From: Acinetobacter sp. NCu2D-2
GTDB lineage: Bacteria; Pseudomonadota; Gammaproteobacteria; Pseudomonadales; Moraxellaceae
Direction: 5' to 3'
NCBI RefSeq assembly: GCF_001647675.1
Contig: NZ_CP015594.1
Span: 1,364,001 to 1,428,000 of the forward strand
DNA: 64,000 bases
The position numbers and the translations under genes are program-made. This document shows positions 26,901-35,776 of this stretch, in pieces. The first letter of the stretch is position 1. Each line of letters starts with the position of its first letter. Below the pieces are notes generated by a model. The model saw only the letters and a list, made by a program, of their open reading frames with translations. It was not told the origin of the DNA and did no database searches.

Positions 26901-28476
26901 CCACAACTACACTACCACTCAAGAGCCCTTGACCTGATTGATAACTAAAACTTGGCACATTTAAAATATTATTTTTCATATTCAGCTGTGCAACATACAT
27001 CCCCGCAGGCAAAGCACCTTTATCATTTTTAGTAACTTTGGTTGCTACCCCAATATTCTGCTGACCATCGACCAAAGCCAGATTCACTTTACCGCTGTCA
27101 CTCGACAACCACCCCACATACGGCACTGCACGGTCAATGTTATTCCACGACACTGTCATCAGCATCGGTTCAGCTTTTTTACCTTTAGCTTCTTTTTGAT
27201 CGAGCTTGATATTCCAAGTTTCATATCGATCAAAATCAATCAAACCGGTTAAATGTAAACCTTGCTCAAGCTTCCCTTTGGAAGCAATTTTGCCATCCAG
27301 TTTCGGCGGCAGAAAATCCTGTACTACTTGAGGAATGACTTTGTCTTTAGGATTCAAGTTCTGCATTCGACCTTGAACATCCCAAGTCACATGATCTTTC
27401 CAGCCTACAACACCCGCTAGGCTCACCGAACCTTTCATGAGTTGTGCATTTAAGTCAGTGATATTGAGCTGATTTACCAAATCGGTATACATCAAACCAC
27501 TGTACTGACCTTCGGGAATATCTTTACCACTGATGTCTGTATTGATATTTAAGTCTAAACGCTCAATATTGCCTTTAAAGCCTGCAACACCATTTTTAGA
27601 AAACAGCTTTTGCTCGGTTAAAAATGGCCAGTGATATTGTTTAAATTTCAGCTCACCACACATCGGTACATTTTTACGCATCGGATGCACTACCGCCCAA
27701 CCTGTTAATAGATCAGGCGTATTGGTTGCCACACCAGCTTGAATAGTGTCTAATGAACCTTTGGCATTTACGTAAATATCACGGACATTTAAACTGTTAT
27801 TTAATGAAGGTAAATTCACAATCCCAATGGCATTCAAAGGATATTTACCTTCAAACTTCATATTACCGCTGGCTTGGCGCACAGACAGATAGCCCATATC
27901 CATACGCGTATCTTCAAAGGTCAACTCCGTACCTGACCATAGACCTTCGTTAATCTCGACATCATGAAATTTAACTGATGATGTTTGGGTCTGAATAATG
28001 AGATGATCTAGATCAAGATGATCAACTCGAAGGACGAAAGGTAGTTTAATCGTACTGAATTTGAAAGGTTCATCACTTGGCGGATTCTTGGTAATAATTT
28101 GAAGATTACGCACATCCGCGTTATTTAGATGGATTTCTTTTTTAATAATCGCGCGCCAACCCAAGGTGACATCGGCACGATCAATTTTGACATCAACGGG
28201 TTTTAAACTTACCAATACATTACGCAGGATAATCCCTTTCCAAAGATTACCCCCTTCATATTCATAATGAATGATTTGCTGACGTTCTAAGACTTGGTCA
28301 AGAAGGAACTTACTGCCTTTATCGGTTGAGAACATAACAGCCAATGCTGCAGCCAAAAACACCAAAGAAAATAAGACCGATAGAATCACACTGCGCAAAA
28401 TACGGCGCTGCTTTGGAGCTGCGACCTCCTCAGTCGGTGGTTCTTGTTGCGGTGTTTGTTGGCTCTCTTCGACCAT
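23956..28476 (-). CDS. tamB: translocation and assembly module protein TamB
   Basis: The 1506-residue AsmA-like protein is anchored by one N-terminal helix (about residues 28-48, VILSVLFSLVFLAAALAVM) and spans the periplasm as a long beta-groove. It is thought to carry phospholipid to the outer membrane and to aid insertion of some outer-membrane proteins with TamA. The C-terminal DUF490 domain is recognisable from NALLTGRINEGSSG through YITPDLFIRYGVGVF to the final YNWRF. Length is somewhat above the E. coli protein. It lies 36 bases downstream of tamA on the same strand. Confidence 0.93.
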   Translation of the reverse strand: MVEESQQTPQQEPPTEEVAAPKQRRILRSVILSVLFSLVFLAAALAVMFSTDKGSKFLLDQVLERQQIIHYEYEGGNLWKGIILRNVLVSLKPVDVKIDRADVTLGWRAIIKKEIHLNNADVRNLQIITKNPPSDEPFKFSTIKLPFVLRVDHLDLDHLIIQTQTSSVKFHDVEINEGLWSGTELTFEDTRMDMGYLSVRQASGNMKFEGKYPLNAIGIVNLPSLNNSLNVRDIYVNAKGSLDTIQAGVATNTPDLLTGWAVVHPMRKNVPMCGELKFKQYHWPFLTEQKLFSKNGVAGFKGNIERLDLNINTDISGKDIPEGQYSGLMYTDLVNQLNITDLNAQLMKGSVSLAGVVGWKDHVTWDVQGRMQNLNPKDKVIPQVVQDFLPPKLDGKIASKGKLEQGLHLTGLIDFDRYETWNIKLDQKEAKGKKAEPMLMTVSWNNIDRAVPYVGWLSSDSGKVNLALVDGQQNIGVATKVTKNDKGALPAGMYVAQLNMKNNILNVPSFSYQSGQGLLSGSVVVDLPSEKRLLKWKAQLKAQNFNPQVIADAAPVDLINGQLSANGYARPNQQIIQLNGINLTGKLAGSKESVHLTGNSMAALIFHDEKHGGGFKSYAVKYDGGLNASQVQASKGLLKFNISGTPELIKISELRHDGIAGKVHASGVVNLVNGIGWNIRASLIRFKPQYFASNVKGELSGNVFTKGVWSDHLKRVQIEQLNLAGMINNKPVRGTGNLSLILNNNDFVPQQFEANNLMLAYANNQLQASGNAQNLQLKLNAPALYELYPGLHGRAQGYINMQSKPRLQASANLAMDDFAFNNVLSIKKIRVQGQLPTSANTPTLLTARMDQLRSGEREIVKGEISLAGTRNAHVLKLQAENKLSRFFVQLAGGFNAQNNWLGQIQKGDFDSLRTHLVQRQNAAVIYNTTQSDLFVGSHCWMSQQSQLCFDQPIRVNKTRGNVSFVTQNVDLNDFSAFMPEGLAITGKVNGYAKAAWAQGQKPKIDARLVTRNGVVGLSADDPDYLASTLSYEEVGLVAKSVAQGLQIRLDVKAPSMGTGYANVIIDPYKDSKPMRGEVAFNQVQLKVFKPFIQDIRTLDGTLSYAGKISGTLTKPLMQGEVRVKDGVISMISLPVNLTNVQLYSSIRQDTASINGAFNSGRGVGKLTGRVDWKGEPRIQLQLQGDNLLVRQAPLITAVVTPDLKMDVYPMLKRLSLNGTVDVPRALISMPEASQPVVNVSSDVRIVREGEDQLAILKSARPWDIRADIGVTLGNQVIFQGFDSRIPLIGRVNLSQRGLETAMRANGAIGVSKRVKIEAYGQSLDLNRAIARFNGELANPTLDIDANKAVQGSTVGVRVTGTASSPSIQVYNDAGLSEQEALNALLTGRINEGSSGLSQTEGFKSDVNNTIAAAGISMGLGGTRALTNQIGRTFGLSGLALDAQGTGDDTQVSVTGYITPDLFIRYGVGVFTPVNKLTLRYQMNQRLYLEASQSLERAIDLFYNWRF

Positions 28477-28512
28477 GTTGTTCCCAAATGAATAATTTTT
28501 TAAATAATGTTA

Positions 28513-31263
28513 TTAAAGCTGTGAACCAATAAAGAAGTGTAATCGAATTGGCTTATTGTCATCCGATAAACCTGATGCCACATCTATACGAATTGGACCA
28601 ATCGGTGATGCCCAGCGAATACCAATCCCCGCACCATAGGCTGTTGGGTTACTAAAGTTTTTGTCATAGGCATTACCAGCATCGGCAAAGACCGCAGCGC
28701 GCCAACCTTGTTTAAATTGATAGTTATATTCTAACGAACCAATTCCGAGCGCTTGTCCACCAATTTTAAAACCATCGATCTCAGGTGATAAGCTCTTATA
28801 GTCGAAACCACGAATACTTTGGTCACCACCTGTGAAATAACGCAGGTTATACGGCACTTTAGTAAAATCATCCGTAAAAATATAGCCAAGATCGGCACGA
28901 CCGACAAATTGATGATCAGCATTATCACCTAAAGAGTAAATAAAGCGCCATCCCGCATTGGCAATCGCCATATTTACATCGGTCAGTAAATTTTCACTAC
29001 CCACTTCAACTTTATAGGTTTGTTTAAATCCTTTGGTTGGATTCACACGTTTATCACTGTCTGTACGTGAAATTTCATAACCAAATAAAAGTGATTGCTG
29101 ATTATCATTGCCGCTCATTAAGAAGGCATCAGGAATATCTTCCACGTATGCCCAACCGTCCTGATTTAAGCGGTCTAAACGATAACGTACCCCGTAGGTA
29201 TGTTGCCAATTGCCGCGTGGGTTTTTAATCACACGGTCTGCACCTAACACTGCCGATTCAATCGTTAAACCATTACCTTGTGCAACGCCTTCACGCTCTT
29301 CACGCTCATAACCGCCCACCAAGCTAATATATTTGTTTAATGGATGGTGATATGGAATGTTATAACGCGCATCAATAGACTGACGAATTTGTGAAACTTC
29401 CAAGTTGGCATCAAAGGAATGTCCACGTTTATTTACAATGGCACGGCGATATTGTCCACGTAAACGCGCACCGGTATCTGTACCGTAACCAACACCGACT
29501 TCAGCACTGTTTAAACGATCCGCATTTAAAGTCACAATGACCGGAATTTCTTTATTTTCACGTGCTTGTTTCTTTAAACGCTCTTGTTCGCTGTCTTTAA
29601 CTTGCTGCTCATCTTGCAAGGTCCTTAGATTACTATTCTCAGGATCATTTACACCCGCAAACTGTTCTTCATCAACAACATTTTGCGTCACTTCCTGATC
29701 AGATGCTGTATCGACTTTCGCTTTCGTGGTGGCTGCTTGTTCTGTCAGTTTTTGCTCATCGACCAAACGTTGTATATCAGGTGGTAGTTCCAACTTGCTC
29801 TCTAGCGGATCTGGTTTAACAGCATCCACTAAGGTGTAATTAAAATAGCGTGAGTTAGTCAGGTTATTAGCCAACCCATTGACACGCCAGAAGGTATAGT
29901 CGGCACCATCTTGCCAAGTGACTAAACTTTCCAATACATCACGATCAAGAGGAAACTCCTTGCTCGGGTCGCTCATTCTAAATTCAACAGCGCCTAATTT
30001 ATAACGATCGCTTGTTTCATATTTTAAATTGATATCGGCTGTATTTTGTGGCTGAGCGACTTTTACATCGTGCATACGCCAAAAGGCATCGAAGTAACCG
30101 TTATTATTGGCAGCTTCAACAATACGCGCTTTGGTTTTTTCGTATTCACCGTGATTAAATACATCACCTTCTTCTTGATCAGGAAGAACACCAATGACTT
30201 GGAACTGGGCTTTACTTGCCCCCGCACCCGTAAATTCAATTTCTTGTGAAGTAATAGTGACCGGTTCATTCGGAGTCACCAATACTCGTAAGCGGCTATC
30301 CGATACTTTCTCAAATTTAAATTCTGCATTGTAGAACCCCACCGCTTGCGCCGCCTGATTGGATAGCGTTCTTAACTGGGGTAATGCGGAGCTAAAGTCC
30401 CCGAAGGCTTCTTGGGTAAAACTCGATAATTTTGCTGAAATATTATTTCGTAGTTCGATATATGGTTGCTGTGCGCTGTCTTTATCTTTCGGCGTTAAAA
30501 TACCCAAACTGGTGTCTAAATTTTCAATCACAACATCTGCATTAATACGCGGCACTTTCGCTGCCATTATTGGACGTTGTGGGCGAACCTTATAATACAA
30601 GCGTTTAAAGATATTCTGTTTTTCTGGAGTTTTCGGTTCAGGTGCAGTATTCACTGCAAGCGTTGCACCCTGTTCATTACGCTCCACAATAATCTGACTG
30701 TCTGCCTGAATACTTTGCATCAAAGCATCCACATTGACAGGTGCCTGATTAATCTCTGTCAGTTCTTGCTGTGAAGCATCATTCACAATCATTTCATTTT
30801 GCTGTGACTGACGATAATTTTGCGCTTCTTTTTTGGCTTGTTCAGCAACCGCATAAATTTCATTTGCTAGATTTTGGTCAATGCTCTCAATTGGCATTTG
30901 TTCCAAATCTTCAAATTGAATGGGTTTAAACGCTTGCTGCGCCATCGGCAATTGCTGTTGTTGCTGCAACATTTGCATACTGTCGATTTCAGGCTGTACC
31001 GCTAAAGCATCTTGTATTTTTTCAACCGCATCCGATTTATTGGTTGATAAACCTTGCTGAATAGCCTGATCTGCTAATGCTTCAATATTTTCAGCGCTTT
31101 CAATTGCCACTGGCGTTTGGATCTGTGTAGTTTGGGCTATACTCTGCTGTGCAAACGTCATAAAAAATAAGCTCATACAAAATCGCGGCGTATAACGATG
31201 TTGAATGAGATGATTCATACTCAGATGAAGCATCGTTTGTTTAAATTTTTTCTTTGCAGGCAT
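28513..31263 (-). CDS. tamA: Omp85-family outer-membrane protein TamA
   Basis: The 916-residue protein is a POTRA-plus-barrel outer-membrane assembly factor. A signal peptide ends near QQSIAQTTQ. A Gln-rich, disordered 200-residue segment (LQQQQQLPMAQQ) follows, then POTRA repeats (about residues 260-500). A charged insertion of about 100 residues precedes the barrel, which starts near VIVTLNADRLNSAEVGVGYG. Omp85 signatures are SIRGFDYKSLSP and GAGIGIRWASPIGPIRIDVA. The protein is much longer than E. coli TamA (577 residues), because of the extra disordered segments. Start codons at 31263 and 31218 are both possible. Confidence 0.88.
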   Translation of the reverse strand: MPAKKKFKQTMLHLSMNHLIQHRYTPRFCMSLFFMTFAQQSIAQTTQIQTPVAIESAENIEALADQAIQQGLSTNKSDAVEKIQDALAVQPEIDSMQMLQQQQQLPMAQQAFKPIQFEDLEQMPIESIDQNLANEIYAVAEQAKKEAQNYRQSQQNEMIVNDASQQELTEINQAPVNVDALMQSIQADSQIIVERNEQGATLAVNTAPEPKTPEKQNIFKRLYYKVRPQRPIMAAKVPRINADVVIENLDTSLGILTPKDKDSAQQPYIELRNNISAKLSSFTQEAFGDFSSALPQLRTLSNQAAQAVGFYNAEFKFEKVSDSRLRVLVTPNEPVTITSQEIEFTGAGASKAQFQVIGVLPDQEEGDVFNHGEYEKTKARIVEAANNNGYFDAFWRMHDVKVAQPQNTADINLKYETSDRYKLGAVEFRMSDPSKEFPLDRDVLESLVTWQDGADYTFWRVNGLANNLTNSRYFNYTLVDAVKPDPLESKLELPPDIQRLVDEQKLTEQAATTKAKVDTASDQEVTQNVVDEEQFAGVNDPENSNLRTLQDEQQVKDSEQERLKKQARENKEIPVIVTLNADRLNSAEVGVGYGTDTGARLRGQYRRAIVNKRGHSFDANLEVSQIRQSIDARYNIPYHHPLNKYISLVGGYEREEREGVAQGNGLTIESAVLGADRVIKNPRGNWQHTYGVRYRLDRLNQDGWAYVEDIPDAFLMSGNDNQQSLLFGYEISRTDSDKRVNPTKGFKQTYKVEVGSENLLTDVNMAIANAGWRFIYSLGDNADHQFVGRADLGYIFTDDFTKVPYNLRYFTGGDQSIRGFDYKSLSPEIDGFKIGGQALGIGSLEYNYQFKQGWRAAVFADAGNAYDKNFSNPTAYGAGIGIRWASPIGPIRIDVASGLSDDNKPIRLHFFIGSQL

Positions 31264-31439
31264 AGCAAACTCGAAACGAATACATTCTGTAATTGATTAT
31301 TTGACCAAAAAATATAAGCTAAGGAACTTAAATCTAGGGACTTTTGCCATATCCATGGATAAAACTATCTTACATGATTTTTATCAATGTTTACGTATCT
31401 CTGACATTTCTTAATAAAACTTAATGTAGCACACGAAAT

Positions 31440-32759
31440 ATGGACAACAACGAACATTTGCTCGCCACACGGCGCTTTCTCCCAATGTTCCTCACGCAGT
31501 TTTTTGGGGCATTAAATGACAACGTATTTAAACAAGCCCTACTGCTCGTCATCACCTATGGATGGATTCAGCAACAAGCCGCAAGTATTAGTACATTAAA
31601 TAATCTTGCCGCTTTACTGTTTATTTTGCCTTACTTTATTTTTTCTGCGACCGCGGGACAAATTGCCGATAAATGCGAACGTTCACAACTGATTCGATAT
31701 TTAAAGTTACTTGAAATTGGCATTATGATCTTGGGTACTGCGGGTTTCCTATTGGGTAATCTTTGGATCTTGCTACTGGCATTATTTTTAATGGGTACGC
31801 ATTCGACTTTCTTTGGCCCAATTAAATACGCGATTTTGCCGGAAATTCTTAAACCTAATGAATTGATGTCGGGCAATGCACTGTTCCAGTCAGGCACTTC
31901 CATTGCGATCTTAATTGGTATGATTCTAGGTGGTGCGGTTATTTCACTATCGCAAGGTAACTTAATTTGGATCAGCTTGACGGTTCTTAGTATTGCAGTG
32001 ATCGGTTATTTGTGTAGCCGATTTATTCTGAAACAAAAAGCACCTGCACCCGATTTAAAAGTCGATTGGAACTTCTTTCGTACTAGTTTTCAAACCTTAG
32101 GCTATGCCAAAAGTTTACCTTTAGTATTTTTAATTTTGCTGGGTAATTCATGGTACTGGTTTTATGGCGCAACATATTTAACGCAAATCCCTCAATTAAC
32201 CCTCCAAGTGCTGCATGCTTCTGAAAATGTCGCAAGTTTATTACTGACTTTCTTCTCTGTGGGAATTGGTTTAGGTTCATTTTTATGCCGTAAATTTGGT
32301 GGCAGTGAAGTCAATATTAAAATGGTGCCGATTGGTGCAATTGGACTGACCGTATTTGCACTCTATTTAGCGATCAGCCTTGCAGCAGTACCCACACATA
32401 CAGGTGAACTGATTGGTTTAAGTGAAGTCTTTCATCAAGGGATGAGTTATTACCATGTGATGCTGGCTGTGACATTGTTAGGGATCAGTGGTGGTTTTTA
32501 CATCGTTCCCCTCTATGCGATGATGCAAGCCTATTCACCTCGTTCACATCGTGCGCGTGTAGTCGCTGCAAATAACATTTTGAATGCCATCTTTATGGTC
32601 AGTTCTGCTATATTTTCTATTGTGATTTTAAGTGTTTTAAAATTAGATCTTAAAATACTCTTTTGTATAACAGCAGTGCTTAGCGGTTTATTTACATTGA
32701 TACTATTAATCAAATTAAAACCAATGATGAAAACTGCAAAAGCGGACTTGGAGGATTAA
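31440..32759 (+). CDS. LplT-like MFS transporter
   Basis: The 439-residue inner-membrane protein has about twelve hydrophobic segments. The opening, RRFLPMFLTQFFGALNDNVFKQALLLVITYGW, and GTHSTFFGPIKYAILPEIL match the lysophospholipid flippase domain of LplT and of fused Aas proteins. The expected role is return of lysophospholipids to the cytoplasmic leaflet; the acyltransferase partner is not in the window. The stop is three bases before coq7, whose ribosome-binding site (TTGGAGG) lies in this gene's last codons, so the two are translationally coupled. Confidence 0.85.
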   Translation: MDNNEHLLATRRFLPMFLTQFFGALNDNVFKQALLLVITYGWIQQQAASISTLNNLAALLFILPYFIFSATAGQIADKCERSQLIRYLKLLEIGIMILGTAGFLLGNLWILLLALFLMGTHSTFFGPIKYAILPEILKPNELMSGNALFQSGTSIAILIGMILGGAVISLSQGNLIWISLTVLSIAVIGYLCSRFILKQKAPAPDLKVDWNFFRTSFQTLGYAKSLPLVFLILLGNSWYWFYGATYLTQIPQLTLQVLHASENVASLLLTFFSVGIGLGSFLCRKFGGSEVNIKMVPIGAIGLTVFALYLAISLAAVPTHTGELIGLSEVFHQGMSYYHVMLAVTLLGISGGFYIVPLYAMMQAYSPRSHRARVVAANNILNAIFMVSSAIFSIVILSVLKLDLKILFCITAVLSGLFTLILLIKLKPMMKTAKADLED

Positions 32760-32762
32760 TTC

Positions 32763-33398
32763 ATGCGTCAATTTACTGGTATGGATAAACTCATCCATTC
32801 ATTTGACCAAGCATTACGTAGCTTAGTTCCTGGTGCAACAAGCTCTCAGCGTGAGAATCCCGCACACGATAAAGAAACACAATTAGCAGTGTCAGAAGCT
32901 CGTCATGTTGCAGGGTTAATGCGTGTGAATCATTCAGGCGAAGTTTGTGCTCAAGCGCTGTACCATGGTCAAGCAATGACTGCTAAATTGCCAAATGTCC
33001 GCCGTGAAATGGAACAAGCTGCCGTTGAAGAACAAGATCATTTAGCGTGGTGTGAACAACGTCTAAAAGAATTAGACAGTCATACCAGTTTACTTAATCC
33101 TGTTTGGTATAGCCTTTCGTTTGGCATGGGTGCAATTGCCGGCATTGCGGGTGACAAATACAGCTTAGGTTTTGTCGCAGAAACAGAACGTCAGGTGAGC
33201 CTACATTTGGAAGACCATATTCGTCAGCTGCCTGAACACGATGAACGCTCACGTAAAATTTTAGTGCAAATGAACGACGATGAACTCCATCATCGGGATA
33301 CAGCACTTAATGCTGGCGGTGTCGATCTACCTCTACCTGTTCGTATTGCGATGACGGGCATTTCAAAACTGATGACCAAAACCAGTTACTACATTTAA
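32763..33398 (+). CDS. coq7: demethoxyubiquinone hydroxylase
   Basis: The 211-residue di-iron monooxygenase performs the last hydroxylation of ubiquinone synthesis. Four-helix-bundle ligands are visible: Glu in NHSGEVCAQALYHG, Glu and His in VEEQDHLAWC, Glu in AETERQVSLHLEDH, and Glu and His in NDDELHHRDTAL. This is the Coq7/UbiF-replacing type used by Acinetobacter and Pseudomonas. A strong terminator follows. It is transcribed with the LplT-like gene. Confidence 0.94.
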   Translation: MRQFTGMDKLIHSFDQALRSLVPGATSSQRENPAHDKETQLAVSEARHVAGLMRVNHSGEVCAQALYHGQAMTAKLPNVRREMEQAAVEEQDHLAWCEQRLKELDSHTSLLNPVWYSLSFGMGAIAGIAGDKYSLGFVAETERQVSLHLEDHIRQLPEHDERSRKILVQMNDDELHHRDTALNAGGVDLPLPVRIAMTGISKLMTKTSYYI

Positions 33399-33404
33399 AT
33401 TTCT

Positions 33405-33440
33405 AATCAAAAAGCCCACAGTGATGTGGGCTTTTTGATT
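33405..33440 (+). terminator. strong terminator after coq7
   Basis: AATCAAAAAGCCCACA (33405-33420) pairs perfectly with TGTGGGCTTTTTGATT (33425-33440) around a GTGA loop, a 16-bp stem. Confidence 0.9.
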
Positions 33441-33552
33441 ACTTAGGTGGCGTCATATATTGTCGCTCTCTTATTAGTATGTTTCTTTGATATATAGAAA
33501 TGCATGATTATTCATATATATTTATATTGTTAGAAATAGACAGTACTTTAAA

Positions 33553-34812
33553 ATGACAACATATCATTCACTTTTCGAACTTATTCCCAATTTTAGTTCT
33601 TACCATCATCTGAATGGAGCTGAAGCCAAACAAATACGTAAAAAATTTGTGAATGCGATGCAAGATCATATGATGTCTGATTATCAAAAAAGTGTATTCA
33701 ATAATATTGAATTTAATAAAGAAATATTTTCAACATTTGATGTGCAACATTTACTTGCTTATCTCACCTTTACCATTCGTATGGATCGATTTATCGATGG
33801 CATTCTTGATGAGCATATTGAGCAAGGATTTATCCTGACGGCACTTTTACAACTTAAAACACTGACTGATTCATCTAAAAGACCCACTTTTGATATAGCC
33901 GATTACGTCACCCGTCAGCTTGCTAAAACAAAAAATAAACGATTTGAAGCATATGTCATTAGCCGTATTATCCATTTACTTAATGATCTAAGCTTAAAGT
34001 TTGTGACACAACAATATGTCAGACGATCTGATGAGCGTATTGCATTAACTGATCTTTATTTTCCACAACTTGGCATCCATATCGAAGTAGATGAAGGCCA
34101 CCATTTCATTAGCCTTCAACATTCAAATCATCCAAGGCTTTCTCACGTTCTCCAAAAAGAAACAGATGCGATTCGTGAACAAGACATTATTAACGTGACT
34201 GGGCATCAAATCTTACGTGTGAATGTATTTAGAGACGAATATCATCAACCTATTTCTTTAACATCCATCCATCAACAAGTTGATGTAATACTCAATACGA
34301 TTCGGCTTAAAAAGAAACAACTAATTGATGAAAACAAGTTTACGCTATGGGAACCTGAAAAAGAGTTTAATCCACAAACATATATTGAACGAGGATATAT
34401 CAGTCTTGCTGATGATGTGATATTTAAAACTCAAGCGGATGCCTGTAATTGCTTTGGCCATACTTATAAAAGTTTGCAACGAGGCGGTGCTAATCATGCT
34501 ATTGAATCAGATACTTTGATTTGGTTTCCACGCTTATATCAAAATGACAGATGGATCAATTCAATTAGCGCTGATGGCCTAATTATTACTGAAAAATCAG
34601 TTGATGATGAAATAACACATCAACATATTGATCATTGGCGAACAGGCCGACAAAAACGTATAGTATTTGCACGTGTCAAAGACAATCTAAGTAGTCGAGC
34701 CATGTATCGCTTTTTAGGTGTGTTCAAACTCAAATTAGCTGAACCTGAAGTGGGTGCCGTATGGGAACGCATCGCTGATCGTGTTAAAACCTATGCAGCA
34801 ACTCAAATCTAA
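33553..34812 (+). CDS. AbaSI/PvuRts1I-like modification-dependent restriction endonuclease
   Basis: The 419-residue protein looks like a type IV enzyme. Residues 130-225 form a Vsr-like PD-(D/E)xK nuclease: Glu132, Asp167 in LTDLYF, then Glu178 and Asp180 in IEVDEGHHF. The C-terminal part (about 275-410) resembles the SRA-like reader of PvuRts1I/AbaSI: LIWFPRLYQNDRWINSIS, then RKRIVFARVKDN, and MYRFLGVFKLK. Such enzymes cut DNA with glucosylated or plain 5-hydroxymethylcytosine, as in T4-like phages. The protein has about 125 extra N-terminal helical residues. It stands alone without a methylase and has no clear ribosome-binding site. Confidence 0.65.
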   Translation: MTTYHSLFELIPNFSSYHHLNGAEAKQIRKKFVNAMQDHMMSDYQKSVFNNIEFNKEIFSTFDVQHLLAYLTFTIRMDRFIDGILDEHIEQGFILTALLQLKTLTDSSKRPTFDIADYVTRQLAKTKNKRFEAYVISRIIHLLNDLSLKFVTQQYVRRSDERIALTDLYFPQLGIHIEVDEGHHFISLQHSNHPRLSHVLQKETDAIREQDIINVTGHQILRVNVFRDEYHQPISLTSIHQQVDVILNTIRLKKKQLIDENKFTLWEPEKEFNPQTYIERGYISLADDVIFKTQADACNCFGHTYKSLQRGGANHAIESDTLIWFPRLYQNDRWINSISADGLIITEKSVDDEITHQHIDHWRTGRQKRIVFARVKDNLSSRAMYRFLGVFKLKLAEPEVGAVWERIADRVKTYAATQI

Positions 34813-34850
34813 CTTTAAGATTTAGAGCAGCATTTTCCTCTATAAAAACT

Positions 34851-34878
34851 AAAAGCCCACAATCAAGTGGGCCTCTCT
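34851..34878 (-). terminator. terminator of folK
   Basis: GCCCAC (34855-34860) pairs with GTGGGC (34867-34872), followed on the minus strand by TTTTAGTTTTTA. It lies between the convergent nuclease and folK genes. Confidence 0.7.
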
Positions 34879-34895
34879 ATTTTTTAATTCTGAGC

Positions 34896-35330
34896 TTAGC
34901 TACACTCAACTACAGGGAACTGATGAGCAACGTATTCAAAACATGTATTTGGCCACAAATCATACATTGGAATTTTGACATCCAATGCCAATGGCAACTT
35001 TTTCTGATTAAATTGCATATGAGATAAATCCTGTCCCCATGCAATCAAGTCGACATCTAAACTAATTTGATGTGATGGACGGATACGACCTGAATCTGCT
35101 TCCATCTGTTTTAAAGCTAAAATTACTTCCTCAACAGTCATGGGACTTTTAAGTAAACACGCAGAATTCCAGTAATCTGCACCTATTCCATCACGGCACG
35201 GAATCACATAGATTGGGGAAAATTGAACATTCCCCCATGTACCAATACGTTGCTGTGCAGCTTGAAAATGTTGCTGTGGATGACAATTACTCGCCAATGC
35301 TAGGGCGAAAATCGTTTCGGTGGCGTTCAA
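34896..35330 (-). CDS. folK: 6-hydroxymethyl-7,8-dihydropterin pyrophosphokinase
   Basis: The 144-residue enzyme transfers pyrophosphate from ATP to 6-hydroxymethyldihydropterin in folate synthesis. The N-terminal FALALASNCHP segment corresponds to the usual ALGSN motif. Asp residues for metal binding are in SLDVDLIAWG, and PMYDLWPNTCFEYVAHQ matches the C-terminal signature. It is short for the family. It overlaps the end of folB by 44 bases in another frame, so translation is probably coupled. No other start codon preserves the N-terminal strand. Confidence 0.85.
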   Translation of the reverse strand: MNATETIFALALASNCHPQQHFQAAQQRIGTWGNVQFSPIYVIPCRDGIGADYWNSACLLKSPMTVEEVILALKQMEADSGRIRPSHQISLDVDLIAWGQDLSHMQFNQKKLPLALDVKIPMYDLWPNTCFEYVAHQFPVVECS

Positions 35331-35667
35331 GACGTATCCCTACAGAATGTGCTTGCGCGATAATCGCAGGCTTACGGATCGTAATCTTAATCGATTCAAT
35401 CGCATTAAAGGTAATAAAAAGTACATTGAGTACTAACTTTGCTGCATGTTCGATCAATTCAGGCTTTGCTTCTTGAATCACTTTCGCTGAAAGTTCACAA
35501 ATTTCAGCATAATTCAGTGTATCCGCAAGCGCATCCGAATTAGATGCCTGTTCCAAATCTGTTTTAATCTCTAAATCCAACATTAACGGTTGAATAATTT
35601 GGCGCTCCCAATCAAAACAGCCCACGACTGTCTCAACCTTTAAGCCCTCAATAATAATGGCATCCAT
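35287..35667 (-). CDS. folB: dihydroneopterin aldolase
   Basis: The 126-residue enzyme cleaves dihydroneopterin to 6-hydroxymethyldihydropterin and glycolaldehyde. Family features are IIIEGLKVETVVGCFDWERQ, MLDLEIKTD, LNYAEICELSAKVI, and a C-terminal KITIRKPAIIAQAHSVGIRLER with the catalytic Lys. The next enzyme in the pathway, folK, overlaps it at its 3' end. Read with the AarF gene upstream, the order is kinase, folB, folK on one strand, separated by a repeat-bearing 109-base gap. Confidence 0.92.
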   Translation of the reverse strand: MDAIIIEGLKVETVVGCFDWERQIIQPLMLDLEIKTDLEQASNSDALADTLNYAEICELSAKVIQEAKPELIEHAAKLVLNVLFITFNAIESIKITIRKPAIIAQAHSVGIRLERHRNDFRPSIGE

Positions 35668-35698
35668 AGATATACTCGGGAGTTTAAATCCCTCCCAA

Positions 35699-35762
35699 CC
35701 TCCCTTTTACAAAGGGAGGAGTTTAATCCCCCTTTATAAAAGGGGGACTTAGGGGGATTAAA
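35699..35762. repeat. GGGAGG dispersed repeat and competing hairpins
   Basis: CCTCCCTTTTACAAAGGGAGG (35699-35719) repeats the palindrome at about 3341-3360, with the same GAGTTT after it. Next to it, CCCCCTTT/AAAGGGGG (35728-35746) forms an 8-bp hairpin. An outer pair, TTTAATCCCCC and GGGGGATTAAA (35722-35762), competes for the same C-run. It lies between folB and the AarF-like gene. Confidence 0.6.
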
Positions 35763-35776
35763 AAAGAAAAATAAAT

